This document shows, one piece after another, positions 59,392-64,000 of a stretch of DNA of 64,000 nt. Position 1 is the stretch's first letter. Every line of letters starts with the position of its first letter. The DNA is from Lytechinus variegatus (Eukaryota; Echinodermata; Echinoidea; Temnopleuroida; Toxopneustidae): contig NC_054741.1 of the NCBI RefSeq assembly GCF_018143015.1, positions 56,001,048-56,065,047 of the forward strand, in the 5' to 3' direction. The position numbers were made by a program, and so were the translations under genes. Below the pieces are notes generated by a model, which made no database searches, was not told the origin of the DNA, and saw nothing but the letters and a program-made list of their open reading frames with translations.

Positions 59392-60404
59392 AGGGGCGGA
59401 TCCAGCCTTCGCCAATAGGGGGGGGGGGGCCGAAAAAATATTTTCATCAACATTTTTCCTCGATTGGCCGTTATAATCTAATTGTTGTTGGTTTTTCAGG
59501 GGGTAGTCTTCTAGCTAAAGACTGAAGTTTTAATGTATAAACAAGATAAGGTATCTCATAATGGTCTTAATGCGAGCGCGAAGCGCGAGCTGAAATTCTT
59601 TGATATTTTATGTCCTTATAGAGCTGAAGATTCTGAGCAGTTTTTATAATCATGAACAAAGAAAAATATCCAACTAAACAATGCGAGCGCGAAGCGCGAG
59701 CCGAAATTTTATTATAGTAACGCGAAGAGAGACTCAGTTAGGACTTTTTTTAGTGATTAATGAAGAGGATACAAGTATCACCAATTAAATAATGAGAGTG
59801 TAAAGCGCGAGCTAAAATTTTTTGATATTCTGACCTGAAAACTGGACAGTCTAAGCGCGTTTATTTAAATAAAGAACAAGCTGTGTGTCTCAAACAATCA
59901 AATGCGAACGCGAAGCACGAGCTTAATTTTTTGATATACTGACATGATAAAGGAGCATTTTGACAAATTTTGGAAAGAATTTCCAAAGAGAACAGGTATC
60001 TCAAACAATGCGAGCGCGAGCTGAAAATTTTGATATAACAATTTGTGTAAATCAAACAAAATAATGAAAGCTTGATGTGCGAGCTAAAATATTGCGTGCA
60101 ATTTGATTTCGGAAGTGTCATTTAATCCTCTTGAATGGGATTCATTACACAGGCAATGCGAGCGCGAGCGAAAATTTTTATATAAAGTCTATTTTCCAAT
60201 TTTTCCCCTCACCTTTTTCTTGTTTCCTTTCGGGGTCGGGCCGGCCGTTACGAGGCTGTAAATTACACATCATGGGTATAATACCTCTTTCTTACTTTTC
60301 TTTCTGTTTTTCGTAGTTTCTATCAAGATAAAGAGTACACTTTTTTCAGGTTATCAAAAAATAGGCCGGGGGCGGCTCGGCCCCCTCCTGCATGGATCCG
60401 CGCC
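59392..60404. mobile_element. 1.0 kb hAT-like element carrying the GCGAGCGCGAAGCGCGAGC array
   Basis: Ends AGGGGCGGATCCAGCC on the left and, on the other strand, AGGCGCGGATCCATGCAGG on the right. TGGCATTC flanks both sides (59384-59391 and 60405-60412), a 7- or 8-bp target duplication depending on where the ends are drawn. The interior holds about seven units of roughly 110 bp with AATGCGAGCGCGAAGCGCGA, GCTGAAATTTTTTGATAT and AAAGAACAAG phrases. No transposase. Related arrays lie at 19020-19756 (inverted) and as a single worn unit near 62030. Confidence 0.78.
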
Positions 60405-60524
60405 TGGCATTCCCCCAGAATATCGATTCGATTTTGTCACATCTCTTACCTTAGAATAGAAACACAAAGGAGCGAGGACAGTATTCAGAAATCTTCCCTA
60501 TAATATTTCAGAAAGGGTGTGGCC

Positions 60525-60754
60525 AGGGGCGGAAATCTCTCCCAAAAGGTATGGGGGGACTACAACTAAGGGCTGGAAAATTGACAAGCAAAAAAAAGGT
60601 TATCTCGTCCAAAATACATGTTTTATTTCGATTTTGAATGATGTATTTGTTTTCATCACAAAAGACCAAGTAGCGGGGGACATTAAATATTGTGCCCCCC
60701 CCAATATAAGTTGAGTAGGGGGGCGTCCCCCTGTCCCCTAGGATTACCGTCCAT
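60525..60754. mobile_element. ~230-bp hAT-like MITE
   Basis: GGGTGTGGCC occurs on both sides (60515-60524 and 60755-60764), consistent with an 8-bp duplication. Ends AGGGGCGGAAATC on the left and, on the other strand, a degenerate ATGGACGGTAATCC on the right. Inner arms contain GTATGGGGGGAC and its loose complement. Confidence 0.65.
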
Positions 60755-60764
60755 GGGTGTGGCC

Positions 60765-62090
60765 TAGGGGCAAGAGGGGGCAAGAGAGTAGACGAGCTTC
60801 GGGGGCTCGGCCGCGGGAGACGTTTCCATCCACATTTTTGGTCTGACAACTTTCTTTGATTCTGATTGGCGGAGAAGCACAGTTTCGTTCTGTCGGAAAC
60901 AGAGGCCCGTATTCTGAAGTCGGGTTTAACCACAGAGATGTATATTAAGTATCTCTATGGGTTTAACTTAGAGTTATACCATGGTCTAACTCTGTGCTAA
61001 AATTATGGGAAGCGAAAGGTGTCATTTTTTAAAAATTAATTTGTATGTTTCTTTTGTTTACTCTGCTCTTTCCTGATTAATCGATTGTGGAGACAATCAT
61101 TTATTTATTCTCCCTACACTGATTTGAGAGCCAAATGAGCTGAAATATTATATCTCTACTGTTAGTGATTTATATATGTAACAATTGGCTGTCCATACTC
61201 AAACCACAACTTATAAGTTTAACTTAAACCCGACATCAGAAAAAACATGGTCGGAAAGAATAGGCCTACTCTGTCGTATTCCGCGAAGGTCCTATAGCTT
61301 TCATAAACGACCCCCTGCTGTAGTTTTCACCCACAACAAAGACATTGGGAAACATTTTTGTATGTACCAAAATATATTTAACCTGCGCCGTTTCATTTTT
61401 AAGAATTTTTGTACATCTTTTTTTTTTTACCTCTAAGGCCCTGTATTTTTAAATCTCTGCCCCAGTCCCCCCCCCCCTCTTGTCGGCCCCTGCTGTACTG
61501 ACCCACATGCATGCGTCATGAAACCTAACACTAAAACCATGAACGATATCAAGAAACATGTATATGATAAGACCCTCGTGCTAGCATACACTTATATGCC
61601 TATGTAAAGGTCTATGAGTGTTCTCAGCGGAGGGACTTTTTTTAGAAGGGGCGTTGGGGTGTTGGAGGTCAGTGGCATATGAGCATAAAATATTGAGGGG
61701 CCATAAATGGCATGTGGAGCAAAATAAATTTCTACAAAAGCAGTAAGTGATCCAAATTTTAGAACTTTTTATACAAAATCTAATTTTGTGATGGATTTCG
61801 ACATACATGTAATGCCAAAAGATCCACCCCCTTTCAATTTTCTTTCTTTTCTCCGTTATTATTTTTCTTGTCTGTGAAACTGATGGGGGTCCATCAGTCC
61901 CTTAAGCCCCCCCCCCCCTCTTTATCAGTTGGGGTAGGGTAGTCACTGAGACCGAAGCCTTATAAGTGCATGCTATATATCTTTATTTTCACAAAAAAAG
62001 AATAGGTAATTCATTAGAACTATCAATAATACTACGAGCGTGAAGCACGAGCTGATTTTTTTGTTAAATGATAATAACAATATATTTAAG
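60765..62090. other. unassigned stretch with transposon debris
   Basis: It contains C-runs, GGCCCCTGCTG-type ends (61480) and one worn CGAGCGTGAAGCACGAGC unit (near 62035). No supported gene. Confidence 0.4.
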
Positions 62091-62099
62091 ATAGGCGAT

Positions 62100-62580
62100 A
62101 CACTTATTCTGTTTATGCCCTATTGTTTCTAAATTTTGGACGGATGTAAATACTTGGTTGAATTTTCGCATAAGTTGTCACAAATTTTCAAATATTGATA
62201 TATGTTTTGGTTTTCCAAGTAAATTTCAACATCTCTCAAACACAATAATTTTATTTGCAAAATACTTCATTTTCAGAACAAAATGTCAAGAAGGACAACT
62301 TTCGTTAGCTTTAATCATTATTGAGTTGAAATTTGTTGAAAATGTTGAAATGTTTATTGCTTTTAAAAAGGACAAGAAGATGCTACATTATAAAAAGAAA
62401 ATGGAGACCTTTTACTAATTTTGAACTAATTTGAGACTTGCTTTTTTTAAATGTATTTAATAATGTACCTTATCTTCATTACGATGAATATTGATGTATC
62501 TTGTTGTACACGATATATTGTACATATATTTTTTTATTGAAGCAATAAAGATTCCAAAATTGAAAAAAAAATAATAAAAA
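62100..62580 (+). mobile_element. 5'-truncated LINE (L1/Tx1-like), end of ORF2 plus A-rich tail
   Basis: The plus strand encodes LCPIVSKFWTDVNTWLNFR, then ICFGFPSKF, IILFAKYFIFRTKCQEGQ and LKFVENVEMFIAFKKDKKML, ending METFY and stop at about 62418. 'CP-V--FW-----W' followed by 'ILLAK-YI-K-K' and 'E---IA--K' is the typical end of L1/Tx1-group ORF2 proteins. A short untranslated part with GCAATAAAGATTCC and an A-rich tail follows. Only about the last 100 residues are present. Confidence 0.75.
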
Positions 62581-62944
62581 TGATAATATTTGGCATTTCT
62601 ATAGCGCCATCTATCTAGAAATAATCTGAGGCGCAAAATTTGATTTTTTTTAATCAAAATATCGAAATTTTTGCTTGCTCGTTTAGCTTTCTTGCAACTT
62701 TGTATAATTTTTACCCAATATATGCTATATCAAAGTTTTTAGCTCATAGTTAGGTTGCCAAATAGCACCCCCTTGAACAAAAATATTATGATCATCGATC
62801 ATCTATACCTGCCATATAATCAATATGATGTTTTTCTGTAAATTATTGGGGATAATACAGGCCATCCCCCTATCTGAAATATGGGGATTGTAATGATATG
62901 GTATATCATCCCTCCCATTTTTAAAGAAAAAATGTTTATTATAT

Positions 62945-63330
62945 CGTTTTATTTGATTTGATAGCATTCCGTTCATCATAAAAACAGAACCAAAACAAGC
63001 TATATTCCAAGTTAATACTACATGGGAAAATCGTGAAATAATTCATTGATAAAAATCTGGAAAACATTTGAAAAAAAAGTATATGATATACATGTAAATG
63101 AATGGGGGGGGGACTAGAAAAGCAAAGCCTTATTAGCGCTGCCACCTTTACAAAAAATGGAAACTGAATATAATGTAATAGAAATGTTAATACTGAATGC
63201 CAGATTGAGCATATTAAAAGAAAATTTATAGCCGGTACGGTATGAACGTTGCATTGAATATGAATTACAGGAACTCCAGGCAATGTTGCAGTATCGAAAA
63301 TATGGTGAAATAATAGAATTATGTATCATT
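62945..63330 (-). mobile_element. LINE reverse-transcriptase fragment (CR1/L2-like), degenerate
   Basis: The minus strand gives HNSIISPYFRYCNIAWSSCN then SYSMQRSYR before the frame decays. 'SxxxPYxxYCxxxWG' is a hallmark of the region after the reverse-transcriptase core in CR1/L2-type LINEs. The downstream stretch has several frames with weak similarity to the same region, pointing to frameshifts. It is a dead fragment. Confidence 0.65.
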
Positions 63331-63813
63331 TTTTTTTCATAGAAAATTTTATGTCAATATATTGCTACATATAATATCCCCCAAGGACCCACTATACACA
63401 GACGGTCGCTTCTCTATGGCCTAGCCACTGATCTGTATCTAGTCTAATATACATGAAGTGTCAAGATTAGTGGATCCGTGGAGGTAGAAAAACTGAGGCA
63501 AATTTCCATGTCGGTCATAACTGAAAGATACCATACCGAAAACTTGTAAAAACACAAAATTAAAAGGAAATGATTGGGACTAGACTACCGGTACATAAGA
63601 ATTACAAGCTCGCTGGAGTGTATCCTTCTGAAGACGCGACCAAAAGACCGAAGCAGACAAACTGAGACAATGGAAGTGTAAGTATTTGTTAGGGAATATA
63701 ATAACGAACAGCTAATTTTGTGCCCGTTTTGTTATGCTGTAGGCTTGATGATGAGTTACTACGGTATGGTAGTGGATCGTATTACCGAACACTTTTCATG
63801 AAGGCAGTGTATA

Positions 63814-63860
63814 CAGCCACACGCGTGTGTCTTTACCATCCAGCCACACGCGTGTGGTTA
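63814..63860. repeat. two copies of the palindrome CCACACGCGTGTG
   Basis: CAGCCACACGCGTGTG occurs twice about 29 bp apart. Each half is self-complementary around ACGCGT. Confidence 0.7.
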
Positions 63861-63929
63861 TATCCAGAACCCCTATCGGTGTCACGTATGTGCACGAGAT
63901 GGGAGAAGCGCTCGGGTAATGTATCTACA

Positions 63930-64000
63930 ATGGCGCACAAGAGGGCGCGCATCCTAGTGAAGATCAAAAATTACTCTCGCTCAGTTTTACGACCAAGACT
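63930..64000 (+). CDS. possible start of a gene cut by the window edge
   Basis: An ATG in ACAATGGCG context opens a frame (MAHKRARILVKIKNYSRSVL) that stays open to the window end. The preceding 150 bases are richer in CpG than average. Twenty-three codons are too few to call a family. A second candidate start, ATGGAAGT before GTAAGT at about 63671-63678, could be a short first exon instead. Confidence 0.22.
   Translation, partial: MAHKRARILVKIKNYSRSVLRPR

Noticed and set aside
60508-60933. 141-codon open frame on the minus strand
   Set aside because: It covers a hAT-like MITE and its target duplications. Composition is that of repeat DNA.

Overview
The window is AT-rich eukaryotic DNA: spliced genes with GT-AG introns, very dense short transposon relics, and no bacterial operon or compact viral features. 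The closest match I know from memory is a sea urchin (echinoderm) genome. Several interspersed repeats look familiar from that group: a MITE family ending in AAGGACAAGTCCACCCCAAC, long foldback elements resembling the sea urchin TU class, arrays built on GCGAGCGCGAAGCGCGAGC, and a tRNA-derived SINE. I could not run a database search, so the assignment rests on recognition and on the protein families present.

Genes. (1) A protein kinase gene on the minus strand, 14977-18174, has three recognisable exons that join in phase to give 417 residues. Its catalytic motifs are unusual (HND instead of HRD, DLG instead of DFG). (2) A theta-class glutathione S-transferase on the plus strand, 21259-27830, has five exons joined in phase and encodes 224 residues. 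Its third exon exists in two intact, equal-length, diverged copies with the same splice phases, a layout typical of mutually exclusive splicing. (3) A checkpoint kinase CHK2 orthologue on the minus strand, 40105-58850, has 13 exons that all join in phase to give 539 residues: a single TQ site, an FHA domain, a Ser/Thr kinase domain and a basic C-terminal tail. (4) A possible last exon of an unidentified minus-strand gene lies at 62-215. The genes have no visible functional link beyond general stress and damage response.

Layout. 1-3530: possible exon, a piggyBac-like MITE (647-1397) and AT-rich DNA. 3531-11201: one 7.7 kb foldback element with roughly 1.4-1.5 kb inverted arms, each carrying a terminal motif array and about five tandem monomers, bounded by a 9-bp direct repeat. 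11211-14976: minisatellite, a small MITE and unassigned DNA. 14977-18174: kinase gene. 18250-20160: repeat-rich. 20470-27830: GST promoter and gene. 27831-40104: intergenic, with LINE 3' ends and a 2.3 kb tandem duplication whose copies differ only at four mononucleotide runs and one short indel. 40105-58850: CHK2, with introns hosting a 2.78 kb hAT-like element, two arrays of about 160-bp units carrying perfect DR1 nuclear-receptor motifs, a SINE and a nested foldback. 58851-64000: CHK2 upstream region, two hAT-like elements with target duplications, two LINE 3' relics and a possible gene start at the edge.

No rRNA, CRISPR, prophage, LTR element or other virus-like element was seen.
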